A stretch of DNA of 64,000 bases from Pterobdella sp. o SKG-2022 (Eukaryota; Annelida; Clitellata; Hirudinida; Piscicolidae): positions 12,002,118 to 12,066,117 of the forward strand of contig OZ038320.1 of assembly GCA_964035795.1 (NCBI GenBank). Reading direction: 5' to 3'. The stretch's first letter is position 1. Every line of letters begins with the position of its first letter. Below are positions 1 through 13,000 of the stretch, one piece after another. Under the pieces are notes generated by a model that was given only the letters and a program-made list of their open reading frames with translations, ran no database searches and was not told where the DNA came from. Position numbers and translations under genes: made by a program.

Positions 1-71
1 TCCATTTATGAAACTTTTTCATAATATGATAGGCATTTGTTACTCATGGGTTTTCATGATTTATTATACAG

Positions 72-3000
72 TTGGAAGATCTACTGCCTCAGTTGGTGAA
101 GGCTGGTCGCATGCTGTTGCACAATCCTTCCAACCAGGTCTGCTTGTCATTCATGAAAAATCTGAGATTAAATTAATAGAATTTCCAAATGATTTAAGAT
201 ATTTAGACTAGTTTTAATATTTTCGTTGATGAAATAAAACCAAATGACCATAAGCAATTTCATCGTAGTCACGCTCATGAATCATGAACTGATTATTAAG
301 TATCTATCTGGCAGGTGTTGCAAGAGCACTATGACGTGTTGAAGGGGCATGCGGCTGAAGGTCTTGAGAGGCTCAGGTGTCTGGCAGATGAGGCTATTGA
401 TGCTGAGTCATTTATCTCTTGCAACGGTGTTTATGAAAATTTCATTTTTAAAGTTTTCTTACGTTAATTTTTTATTTAGCTTGCACAAGAGCAAAATGGC
501 AGTGAACACGTTAAACTAACATGTGGATTTCAGTATTTTTTTTGAACCATATATCATGCTTTGAGCAATGCGTTTCAAATGGAAAATGTAAAAGTTAAAG
601 CACCATAGTAATGTTTCATTGAACCGATACAGAGACTGGCATGCGCAAAGACACTGAGAGAGCAGAAGAAAGTCTGAAGGCTGATGATCGGTTGTCTTTT
701 GTGAACCACACCTCCCGAGTAGCCAGGAGAGCTCATCGGATCTTGCAGGTCTGTAGGCCATTTTAACCCTTTTTTCATTTCATTGGTTTTTCATTTCCTT
801 TATGGTATTAAATTATTCCAAGGTATTTATAAAGACGATACTTTTGTTTTTATATATACAATTCAACACCATATTGATTAGTAAAAGGTGTATCTGAACT
901 TAAAATAGGTGGCTCAATCAGAAGCAGAAAACAGTGATGACCCTCGCTATGTCGATGTCATCAACCATGCATCCACACAACTCAGAAACAGTCAGTCTTG
1001 CTTATACCTTCATATGATTCATTATTAGATAGGATATATAGTCGTGAATGGCATTCGTTTTTTTTCAAAGAATACAGTTCTGTTTTGTAAATGTTTATGT
1101 TACCATTTAAAATTTTTAATATTCCAACATGAAATGAATAATAAAAAATTTGTAATATTTGATGGCAGACATTGCGCCGATGATACAAGAGGCTAAGTTT
1201 ACGGCTCAGAACCCGCATAACGCCACCAACACAAATATGTGGAGGAGTGCCAACAATAAGGTTCACTTCAGACCTTTTTAATGGCGTTCTGTGGAACTTA
1301 ATGATTGCGTGGTTTTATTAAAAAAATGAAACTTGTTTCAATTATATTCATATTGGCGAGATTATGAAAATTAAATTTTTATTGGTTTTTGAAAGTTTCA
1401 TTCAGGTATTTTGAACTTTTTTACAAATTTTTGTTCATTAAAGTTTGTTAAACTTAGAGAATTTTAAACTATACTATATTTGTTTTAAGTAACGGCTTAG
1501 TGACTAACAAAGACATACCATACTCAGTTGCTGGATAGGGTGGGTGAGGTGAGGAATGCCGTGACAGACAGGGAGTATGGCAGGGACTTCCCTGATGTGG
1601 CTGGTCTCAACATCTCCAGTGAGTTCGTATATGTTTGATGGGGATTTGAAACTATAGATTATTTGTTGTTTGCTTTTGTTTTATTAGTTTTTAGTATAAA
1701 GGATGTGCACCATCTTTGGTAATAGAAAAAAAGGATATAAAAAATTATATTGATTAGTTTTATGTTCAATATCTTAAAGCTCATTCAAGTATAGAAAACT
1801 TTCAAGATAGTTGAAATAATGAATGGCTTATTTATCGGCTTTCATCGTGCTAAAATTTTTGAGCATATTTTAAAAATGTTGCATCAATTATTAACGAGTA
1901 TGTTTAAAATCCATTGATTTTTTTATGTACAAACTACTCACATGAAAATTATCATGCAGTTCTGTTTAGTGTATTTGTAATACAAATAACTTTTCTATCT
2001 TTTCTAAAACTTCTAAAATCAATTATATTTTAAAATAATCGCTGTTGACCCGAATCTCAGCTGGTAGAGCATTAAATTACTTATCTAAACTTACCAATAT
2101 TGATTACGTGTTGGGTCAACAATTAGCACCTGTTCAACAGTGTGTTTTTTCGTCTGAACTCTTAAAAATGTGATGATGAACAATGAAAAAATTATAAATA
2201 TTAGTTAATTTTTTAGTTTCTTTGATTCAGTTTTTTTTTAAATGAAGCTTTAGCTTTAATTTTTAAAAAATTAATGGTTTTGATCTAAATTTAGTTCATT
2301 TTATTTTGATGATTCTTTCTAGTATTTTATGTTATTTTGACACATTAGGTTTAATATCTAATTAAGATCATAAAGAATCAGGAATTAACTTTTTCAAACC
2401 TTTCCTTCAAAAGAAGATTCCAGATCTTCCTCTAACAGCAACCATCAGCAACATTACAACCATCAGCAACAATACAACAAAAACCAGCACAACAACCATA
2501 ATACTTACGACAATCAACTACATAACAGCCATAATGCTTACAAAAATCAACAACTAAACAAACATTACCCAAACACACCCTCTTCACCAACATCGTCATC
2601 ACCCCATTCATTCCAATATTCCAGAGATGAAGATTATTATAGAGGTTCAAAATATCACTTTGTTTTACTTCTTTTAGTTCTTTCCTCAATCCATTATAAC
2701 ATTTTTCATTTTAATTTTGTAATTTTGGTTTCATCCAATACTAATTTTAGTTTTTTAACTATTTTTCAAACTCCCAAATAATGTTTTATCATTAGAAGGG
2801 TTTAACATTAAAAAGCTTGGTATCCTTATTTATCCTTGATTCGATTGTGTTAAGAGTTATGTTTTGGTTGATATATAGATGCTATTTACATCACCATTAG
2901 CACTAGAAGCTAGCAACTAACAACTCTCACATCCTCTACTAACACTAAAATATTTATTACTCGTTCATATTTTCAACTAACCAAAAATTCAAATACTGAT

Positions 3001-5081
3001 TGCCTGATTGTAAAAGTTCAAATTTTAAATTCTTAAATGAAGAAATCACATTTTTAAACACACATCCAACAATTTCTGATTAGCACCAACATCCACATAA
3101 CATTATACGTTGCATCAACCAAAAACAGGCTACAACAACGAAAACCCCCCGCCAAGACCCCCTCTGCCATTGGACACCGCCCCTCCCAGACCTCCGCCAC
3201 CCGAGACTGATGACGAGTTTGAAGTGTCATTCCCTTCTCCTCAAACCAACCAGCCAATCATGGTGAGCATGTGGTTCTTTGTTCTTCAAATAGATTATTT
3301 AAACTAAGGGACATTGTCAATATTGGCTTGATATGACTTTTGAACTCTGTTTTAAGGTTTCAATTATTTATAAAAGTTGTTTTTCTTTCTATTTAAAAAA
3401 TTTTTAATTTAATTTTTTTAAACTTACATTAAGGTTTTATACATTCCTTAGTATAAAATAGTCTCAGTAACTAATCTTTTATTTAGTTAATTATATATAA
3501 AGAACATAAATAACGCCAGATGGCAGCACATGCCTTACACAACGACGTGAAGCAGTGGTCAAGCAGGGACAATGACTTGATTGCTGCTGCCAAGAAGATG
3601 GCTCTACTCATGGCTAAGCTTTCCATGCTGGTCAGGTGGGTAGCGTGGTTACTTCATTGATCCTTTAATTGGAAGGCTTATCCATGTATTGTATCGATGC
3701 GTATATATAAATTCAGTTTCATAAAACACAATAAATGATTATTTTTTTTTAAGCCTTTATACGTCTTTACTAGGTACATCACAAATACATCATCATTATA
3801 AGAAAACTACATATCAAACCTACGTTCACCACCAATAACACGTTTACAGAGGCGAAGGGGGTGGCAAGAAAGACCTTATAGCTTGTGCAAAAGCAGTAGC
3901 TCAAGCATCAGATGAAGTGACTGAACTGGCCAAGAAGTTAGCCCAGGAGTGCACAGATAAGAGGATGAGAATGGTGAGTTGTGTGGTAGATATATTATAT
4001 CAGGATCCTTTAGGTTTTTATATTGGTTTTCAATTTTATAAAAATTTCACCTAGCTTTAAATAGAAATATAGATAATTGAATTAGTTTCAAATGCTATAA
4101 TTATAGCCCTAAAATGAGATGTAGAAATATCTCTTATGACATTATGACAGCACCTGCTACAAGTATGTGAGAGGATTCCCACCATAGGAACTCAACTGAA
4201 GATCCTTTCCACGGTCAAGGCCACTATGATTGGAGCCCAAGGTAGATGGTGTATCATTGATATGCCCGTGTGTAGTTTATATAAAGTGTAATTGATAAAA
4301 TCGATAAAATTAATTTTTGTTTTTAGTTTCATAATTATTCGAGAATTTGAATTGACTGAAATTCATCATTTTTATAATTTAATTTTCAATTGCTTCCAAA
4401 GAATCAAGTGAGTTTAGTTATTAAATGGTTGGTTTATTACGTCAATGTCACTGCTTTCAAACCCCCATCGCTGGTTTTGATCGTGTCTCTTAAATATATC
4501 CAATATGTCCCATTTAACATTTATCAGCATCTTGTGATGTTATAACTATTTATATAGTTTTTATTGAAATTTTTTTTCTGTATTGTTAAACGATAATGAT
4601 GTTTTGTAGTTTGTACTGAAACCTTTCACAAACCTCCCAAGTATTGCCTGCTTGTCATCCCATTATATTAACATTTATTATTCTTTGTGTTATTCGTAAG
4701 CGGTGCTCGGTGTCTTCTCGTTCATATGCTTTCATTTTTTAACCCTCATTTACTAACTCCCTGAACTAACATTTCGACTGAACAAAAAATTTAACTGGCA
4801 TAAGGTAAACTAATTCTATCTACATTAAAATAACTAAAACATATTCAATATAACAGTATAGGTTTTATATTCTTACCATGGGGTTAGATAAATATAAATA
4901 CTGAATATTAAAAGGTTCCGAGGAGGATGAAGAAGCGACGGAGATGTTGGTTGGGAATGCTCAAAACCTAATGCAGGCAGTGAGGGAGACGTTGGTGTGT
5001 GCAGAGGCTGCCTCCATCAAGATAAGGATCGACTCCGGCTACTCCATCAAGTGGCTGCGTAAGAGGCCCTGGTATGCTTAG
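72..5081 (+). CDS. VCL: Vinculin, C-terminal part (12 exons; 5' end outside window)
   Basis: Vinculin links talin and alpha-catenin to F-actin at focal and cell-cell adhesions. Exons read from the sequence: 72-137, 315-426, 633-748, 909-990, 1169-1260, 1528-1618, 2414-2644, 3129-3262, 3520-3635, 3850-3973, 4151-4241, 4915-5081. All have GT-AG borders and matching phases, and together they give 473 residues. The first exons encode neck helices ([40 protein letters not shown]). Exon 8 is the proline-rich strap ([20 protein letters not shown]). Exons 9-12 form the actin- and lipid-binding tail, with near-invariant stretches such as [40 protein letters not shown] and the C-terminal RKRPWYA (vertebrates end in TPWYQ). 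Exon 7 is an unusual 77-codon Asn/Gln/His-rich linker with phase 1 at both ends. Its acceptor could be 2414 or 2417, both in frame. The 257-nt intron after exon 8 shows no metavinculin-type exon. Identity is very secure; the 5' part lies left of the window. Confidence 0.96.
2044..2120 (+). pseudogene. Degenerate tRNA-like sequence in a vinculin intron
   Basis: A 77-nt stretch can be folded as a decayed tRNA. A perfect 8-bp end stem pairs 2044-2051 (gttgaccc) with 2113-2120 (gggtcaac). Inside is an A-box-like D arm (tctcagctggtagagc), a weak anticodon arm, and a 5-bp T-stem (caata with tgttg) that abuts the acceptor strand. The B box is not canonical and the T loop has nine bases. It is probably a tRNA pseudogene or the head of a tRNA-derived SINE, and not an active tRNA. 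Confidence 0.35.
2414..2644 (+). CDS. VCL: Vinculin exon 7: Asn/Gln/His-rich linker cassette
   Basis: This 231-nt exon encodes 77 residues dominated by Asn, Gln, His, Tyr and Ser (for example [19 protein letters not shown]), then a Ser/Pro stretch and an acidic SRDEDYYRG end. It begins and ends in phase 1, so skipping it keeps the frame and joins the previous exon directly to the proline-rich strap. The reading frame is open only in the phase dictated by the neighbours; the other tested phase hits a stop. It is listed separately because vinculins of well-known animals have no such segment that I recognise. Confidence 0.75.
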
Positions 5082-7086
5082 GAGGGTGGAGTCCCGTGGT
5101 TTGATGTTTTGTGGGTGTTTGATAATCATAGATAGTTGTGACGGGATTTAATGGTGTTTTTGTTGTTCGACCCGGCAGAGGTAGTAGGGTGTTGCTCGGT
5201 GGTGGAGGTTTGTATTACCAGATGGTGCTGTATATATGACTTTGTTAGTTTCTCGCCAAATCTTTTTCTGTCGCATCACTCCGTTTTATCCTTAGAAAGT
5301 CCGTTAGTTGCCATGTTGTTTGTTTTGCAGCATTTTAGAGTGTTATTTATGGTCCAATGTTTTTATACATTCTTAATGACACCTAATTAGAGTTTTTGTC
5401 TACCGTTGGAAGGTAGTTTTGTTTGCTTACCATATATTCTGCCTTATTGTTTTGCTTGGCTCTCGTTATCCATTTAAACCAACTTATGAGTACTTTTTGA
5501 TATTTTCTCCATAATGAGTTTATTTTTAGAATGTTAATGAAATGATTTTTTACGATATTATAATTGAATATAAGTTTAAAATAGTTAAGGTAGACTTAGT
5601 TATTTTATTAGTTAAGTTATCACTCATTTTTCAATCTCTATTTTAACTACATACACAAAATAGAATTTTTGTTTAAATAACTAAATTTCTTTTAATATTT
5701 GTAAATCTTTTTTGTTGTTTCACTTTGTTAATAATAGCAGTATTGATAGAATTTTATGTTCAATGCGTTTAAACCTCGCCAAAGTGAACGTGGATGCTTT
5801 TAGGATAGCATGGTTAACGCACGTTTGGCTGTTTTAGCTTCTATGCATTTCTCTCATCTTCACGTTAGAACATCAAACCGTAGCGCTCAACTAAATCGTT
5901 GATAATTTCTTTAATTAAAAGCTTAATTCATTTTCTTTGTGCTAAATATTGAAATTTTTGTGATCTTAAAATTTATTTTTGCTTAACCCATCATGTTCTC
6001 AAATTTAGAATATTTTCGACGTTTTTATTAATTAAAATCTCATTTTTCCTTTAAAACTTCTCATAATTTACCGCCTTAAAATTTTATTTAAAATCATTTA
6101 AGAACACATTAAAAATGCTATTTTCGTTTGAATAATGGTTGAATTTATTTTTTGCTTTCATATTTATTTTATAGTACGTTTCATTATTTCGCGTGCCTTG
6201 TGTAAAGTTTTTGGTCCAGTTCATTTCTATTAACTTACCGAATAGCTGTAATTGTATTGTCACCCAATCCAATACTTTTGTCTTATCCTTTACACTTATG
6301 ACACAACATTTATATCAAACTATGGCTTGATAAAAAAAATTTAATAACTATAGTGCTCTAATTTCGCTTCGTTTTAAAGACATTCAAACAGTCATGAAGT
6401 ACAATTAATGGTTTAAGATTTTGTAGTTGTTTTGAAACAATCTTTAGTTTTAATTTTTTGATTTTCTATAATTAAATAAATTTCAAAGTTTTCGATTTGT
6501 ATTTCATACAAATGACCTAGAATAATTTTAATTGTATTATAATTGTAGCATCATCACACCTTAAGTTAACGGAAAACAAGTTTGAGCATTGACTTTGTGT
6601 CAGTGAAAAATTTAAACTAAAAAGGATTTTCAAAGGTTGTTAAAACCACGGGCATAAATATATTGAACATTAAAAGTAAAATTAAAAAAATAGATAATAA
6701 TATGAGTTAAAAGCAAGAAATTGTTAATCTAATCCATACTTGGAAACGGAATATAAATTAATTCAAGATTCGATTCAAACTCTCAATATGACAACTATTT
6801 AGCACTAGCTTTAACACGTTCACTACCCAAAGTAGTGATTTTGCATCTTATGGGATCCATTGAAAATCATCACTTAAAATTTAATTAAAACAGCTAATCA
6901 TATAATTTTCATTGATTGCATGGTATGGTAATTTTACATAAAAACGGCAGATTATTATTTATCACAGTTTCTTACATTTAAACAGCTTAGCGAAAAATTC
7001 AACGCATGAAATTTTAAAAAATATTTATCAACCAGCCCAAAAACACCATAACATGACTAAATTTGAAATAAATAGCATAACTACTA
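5082..7086. other. Convergent 3' flanks of vinculin and GGA
   Basis: No coding exon is visible between the vinculin stop (5081) and the GGA stop (7087, minus). The stretch should contain both 3' UTRs and the short intergenic space. A possible vinculin poly(A) hexamer (aataaa) lies near 6475. A possible minus-strand hexamer (tttatt on the plus strand) lies near 6143. If both are used the transcripts would overlap tail to tail. Neither site can be proved from sequence alone. Confidence 0.4.
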
Positions 7087-10000
7087 TCAATTAACTTTTA
7101 AATCATTAACTTCTCCAATCTCAGTAACTATATTGTCGTCCATCAAGAAACTTATGGTGTACTTGAGTTTGATGGATTCCTGTACAGTATCAATGGAAAA
7201 AAATCATTTTAATGAATATATTAACAACAATGATGTATCGTGTAGTAAAATTTAAATAATTTTGAAAAAATTTAAGCAACACTAGGATTATATAATGAGT
7301 ACATAGATATTTTTTGGCTTTATGATCTTTGGGAAAATCAAATAAACAACTGATTTTAGTTTTGAATACAAAAAAAAGCGCAAAAAAATAAAAACTAAAA
7401 AAAAACACTAAAAAGCAAAACCATAACTCTTACATGATTAGGGTAAGCTATGAGTACGAGGTGGGTGATGAGAGGTGGAGGTAAGATGGGGTTGAAGGCT
7501 TGAAGACTCTTGCTTGCTGGCGCCTGTACTTTCACTTTCGCTCCCTGTCGTTTTTGGGCAAGACGTTTGATTTAAATAAGATATTTAATAGATAGTTTGA
7601 GTATAATTCATAATAGAGCATCTTCACGCATAGTGCATCTAAGGCAGGCAAAAAGATTGGTATAATTAACATAGCATCATGACAAATAAATATATACACC
7701 CATTACACTTGAAAAATAAAAAATTTAATTTTATATAAACAAGCTAATTTTAAAAAACTTACATCGTTTTACTATTAGCTCGTAATGAACAAAAATAAAC
7801 ATCACCTAATGATAATCCATAGTACAAATACACAACACACCACCTTAGAGACACTGGTAAGTAGGGTGAAGTCCTCAATTGGAAGAGATGATGTGTTGGT
7901 GGTGGCCATGGCAAGCAGTGCCACATCCTCACGGGGTCTGTCGTCAGAAAAATATAACCTACATGTTATGCCGTCCTTGTTGTATATTTCCCTTGATGGC
8001 CTCTTGCCTGTGGGTTGTTTATGGAGGTTACATGCGGGATGCTTAATAATTTAGTTTATGAAAAAAATCAGATATGATAGGATTATAGAAATGTTTTCCT
8101 ATTTTTTTTAAATATTTCAAATAAATATAAAGAAAAATGCAAAAAAAAAACCACATAAGTCTTGCTAAAAATCAATTGAAAATGCATTGAGTTGAACAGA
8201 ATTTGAGATAAATTTCACAACATATTGTAAACCTGGTTTGAATGATTGCAAGGAAACAGAAACATCAGTTAGAGGCTTTACTTCATTACTTTTTTCACAA
8301 TTCGTTATTTCAACTGATTCAACATTCTGGTTGTTTGGCAAAGTGTTTACATTGGAATCCATTGTAACATTGAAGTTATTATTTTTGAAATCAGATTCAG
8401 TTGTATCACCAACACCGTTGTAGTTATGTTTTTGAGGAGTGTTGTGGTTCTGAGGTCTATGGTCGAGAATGAAAATATCGTCATTCAACAGATCATTTGT
8501 GGTAGCATTTACAATATTGTTGGTTGTTTCTGTATTGTTTGTGATGGTGGCTGATGGCTTCGGAGCCTCTGTTGATGTCTTGCTGATCTCCTTCATCGCC
8601 ATTTTCTTTGCACTTCATCGAATATTTTATCAACTTATTGAACAATAATCACAATAGTTAACTTATTTTCAATAACAATTAACCAATGAAGATCCTTTTT
8701 ATGACCCTCAAAAGAAGAGATATTTCACTCAATAAACAATGATGATGCTCACTTGTTTTTCACTTGCGAGTTCAAACCACTTTCTTGAAGTGTTTTAACC
8801 AGCATGTTATTTAGAACATCCAGACCAGAAGACGATGAAGGTGTTGATGTAGCAGTAGTTGTGTCAATAGAAATATTGAAAGAATCCGAATATAAGTGAT
8901 ATTTACTACTAGTTGTGGTTGGTGGGGTGTAAGGTTGTTGTGGGGTTTTCAAAATATCTAGCAGGTTCAAATCGATATATGAAGGTGGGTTAGAAGGCAG
9001 AAGATTGGATGTCAATGTAGATGTCTGAAATCATTAAAAACTTGAGTGACTTGAGAATTTATTAATATTGAAGCTTCAAAATAAACCTCAATATACATTA
9101 TAACATAAAAAAATGAAGCATTGATTTGATAACTAAACTCTTCTAGAAAACAATCCAGAACGAAAACGTAATACGTTGTTGTTGTCCTATCAACACCACT
9201 GTTCCTATTTTTAACTCAAAAAAAAACTGAAAAATAACAACAAAAAAACTCACATCTGAAGCATTTGTGGTGGAAAAGATACTGTTCAGATCTGTTGGTG
9301 TGTCCAAAGATAAGGTAGTTTGAGCTACAGACGACAAATCTGCAATACAATTATATTGCTTTAAATTTTTATGTTAGCTTTTTTTGTAATAGATTATTTA
9401 TTTGTACATATATTAGCTATATATATATTCTTAATACGTTCTTTTCTATGCTACTCGGACGACGTAACATGAATATTTAGTATGGCAGTACAGTCCAATA
9501 AATTTTCTAGCTTTGAATTATTACAAAAACAAACTTTTATCATAGATGCACTATCTATACATTAATACATTGAAATTTTAAAATAGAACATTACTCCAAT
9601 TGAATAAATAATTCGAATTTTTTTAAAAACCTCACCTAACGATAAAAGCTGCTCATCCAATAGGCTGGAGGATGCAGCTTTGACTGTGGTTGAAACTGGT
9701 GTTTCAGGTGATGATACAACGACTGGCTTGTTCTTGTTGTCTCCACTTGCATCGTTATCAAGCAAAAGCAACTTACCAACAGTGGAGTGGTTGATGAGTG
9801 AGTCATAAGTGGATAACACCTGAATCACTTCATCGTTCACCTTCAAGATCTCCCCTTTGTGTCGAGTATGTGGTAGGTTGAAAATATGGCCTCAAATACT
9901 CACGATAAAATCATTCCATTTAGAATGAAAATTGACCAAATATCTTAAGTTTTTTAAAATTTAAAAAATCCCATACAATATAAGCAGTCAATTGGAAATT

Positions 10001-13000
10001 ATGTAAGCTATTTTAATTCTTTGAGTCCATTATGAAGTACATACTTGAAACACTGAAACCCCATAAATAAAATTGCTCTGATGAAATCTTACCAATAGCT
10101 CCACTCGAATCCTTCTCATCAGAATCTGAGGCGAGTTTGAAGAGGGCTGGTCGTTGCTTCTCTATGTTCTCACTCAACTCCTGTACAGAATGGTTCGTGT
10201 TGATTAAAATTACAAGATGAATAGTTGTGCTATAAGTTTTAAAAACTTTAATGGATATAAACACATAATTCAAATTTTTAATAAATAAATACCTATATAT
10301 TTAATAATGTTTATCATGAAGGGGATATAAATTTTTATATAATTAATAAGGTAAATATACAATTACAGCAGTATCTAATATGAGCAATAACACTAAATAA
10401 AACACCAATTTATAAAGCGCCAAGTGTAAACCCTTAAAATAATGTTGAAACAATAAAGCAAAAACAAACAACCTTCATGATTTCGACGTCTGATTCGTTG
10501 GAGTTCAAGGGCTGGTAGTTTTTGAGCATGTCGTTCAGCAGTTTGACGTTGTTCATCACCGTCTCCAACTGCTGGGTCCTCCTCGTCACCTTCTCCACCC
10601 TCTCCTCGTCCTTGGGAGTGTTCTTACAATGTTTGAATTATGTTTATTTATTCATTTAAAAGTGGTATGAAAACACTTAAGACTTTCCTTAAAAATTATC
10701 AATTAACTAATATTGTTACAATATTTTTGTAGTGAAGAGATGCCGATGATAAAAATAATATAGAATTTAACAAAAGTGAATAAACGCTAATTTCATACAT
10801 GAATGAAAGAAATAAGTGCTACAACGTTAACAGTTTTGCTTAAAAGACCTCGAACACGTGAACGACACAGACCTGTTTGACCATGCTCTTGATGAGCCTG
10901 TTGGCAGCCTGTAGGTCTTCTGGGTTCTTGCTCTTCAACAGCTTCGATAACAACTGCATTATTTGGATGTTCATTTAAAATTTTATCACCATGTGCTTCA
11001 ATTTGTTTAAATCTAATTTCCTCTATTTAACAAAATATTTAAAATTGAAGATTAAAAAAAAAGCTTGAATAACTTTTTATTTTCAATTTTTTTTGATACA
11101 TTTATTTAAAAAAAAAAACTAAAATTTTCGATAATTTTACAAAAATCAACCAATGGAGGGACACAGAGAGCAATCTCTCAATGAAATCGTTTTAGATCAA
11201 AATGAGAATATTCCTATAATAATTAACCTACTCATTTAAAATATCACATAATTAGATAATAGTTACTTTACAAAATTTAATCTTCCTTAATTGTTCTTTC
11301 CTATCTATGTTTAAAATTCTTTATAATCACCTACCTTCACAATAGTTTACTACTGATGATTTAAGATAAGGTTGTACTTATCGAACATTTTAGTTTTTTT
11401 TTTAAATAAATGTATCAAAAATTCCTCAAAAAAAATTGAAAATAAAAAATTATTCAAATAATATTAAAAAAAAAGATACATTAAATGTTTTTAAAAAATA
11501 TATATTTTTCAAAAATCACGAATAAAAAAAGACCTTTGACTTCTCGGCATCATTGAATATCTGGTTTTTATCATTGGAAGGTGGGGGGTGGGTTGGGGTG
11601 GATTGGGGAGGTGGTGCATGCTTTTCAGATGATACGGCTTGAGAAGCATCCAAGACTGGGTCTTCCTTCACTATACCTGTATTATTAATAGTCTTTATTG
11701 ATATTCTATAACATGTATTTGAACTATAAAAACCATGATTAAGAACACACTAAAAAGGTAAAACCCTATTAATTTAAAAACCCCATTATACCTTAATACC
11801 ATTGAAACATGCATTATAACAAAGCCAAACCTTGTTTCTTGAGCATCTGATAAGCCTCCGAAATCTTGGGTTCATGCTTGAGGCTTTCACTCCATACAAG
11901 CAATAGCTTAATGCAACGCTGCTTCACTTTGGTGCTCATATGGTTGCCCAAGTACTGGCGGTGTGGTATCAATACCATGGTTATAACTAAACAGAGGTTT
12001 AAACGTATATTTATACACAAAGCTTTTTTATTTGTTAAGAAATAATTATCAACTTGCTTTGATTTAATCTATGGTGGTTGCAAGTGGGCTTTGAAGTGAA
12101 ACTTATATTTGGTGGAATAGTTTCGAGATTTTTTGATATCTTTAATTACGATTTATAAGATTATTTTATTCTTTACAAGAAAATGTTTTCTTAGTTTTGA
12201 TATATTTCAATTAAATTTGAAATTTTATAAAACAGAAAATCTATTATGCACATCAAGATTATGCTTTCATAACTATTTAAACAATGTTTTTCACATGCAT
12301 CCTCATAAAAGGAGTACCAACCTTTGGTGAAATGACTTTAATAATTTCATTGATGAATCTGAACTTTCCAATCTCCTGTTGAAACCTCAAACCACAGTTC
12401 TTAACACATGCCTCTAAGCACTGTTAATAGTAGAAAATTTGTTGACAATCAATCAATTGATGAATAAATAAATGCTCTAATTGATCAATCAATAAATCAT
12501 CCACGTAAGTAGATAACATGAAATATAGATTTTGTTAAAACTTGAATGAATTTGTAAACATTGATCAAGCTGAAGAAAATTCAATTGAATCAAATTAATC
12601 AAAAGCTTTTCTAAAAACTTACCAAAAAAGAAAAACTAGATTGAGAAATGGAACTCTAAAAATTATAAAAAAATTCCGATCAACATGAGGAAGTCAATAG
12701 GTTATACATATACAATAAAATAGTGCCTCCTTTAGTTTTAATTCGTAAAATTTAAAACGACATACCTTTTTAGACATTAGAACTATTAAATTAAAGGCGT
12801 TTTTTTATTGGATATGGAAAAGACATATATCGCAATCGATACATTGGATTATAAATAAAGTTATTTTCTGAAGTTGACGTTATCTAAATAACAGTTCAGA
12901 TGGATTTGGAAAACATCCAAAAAGTTTTAAAATAACTTTTGATCATATTCCGCTGCAAATATTGACATATAAAGCACCATTCAAATGCGTGTGAAGATTA

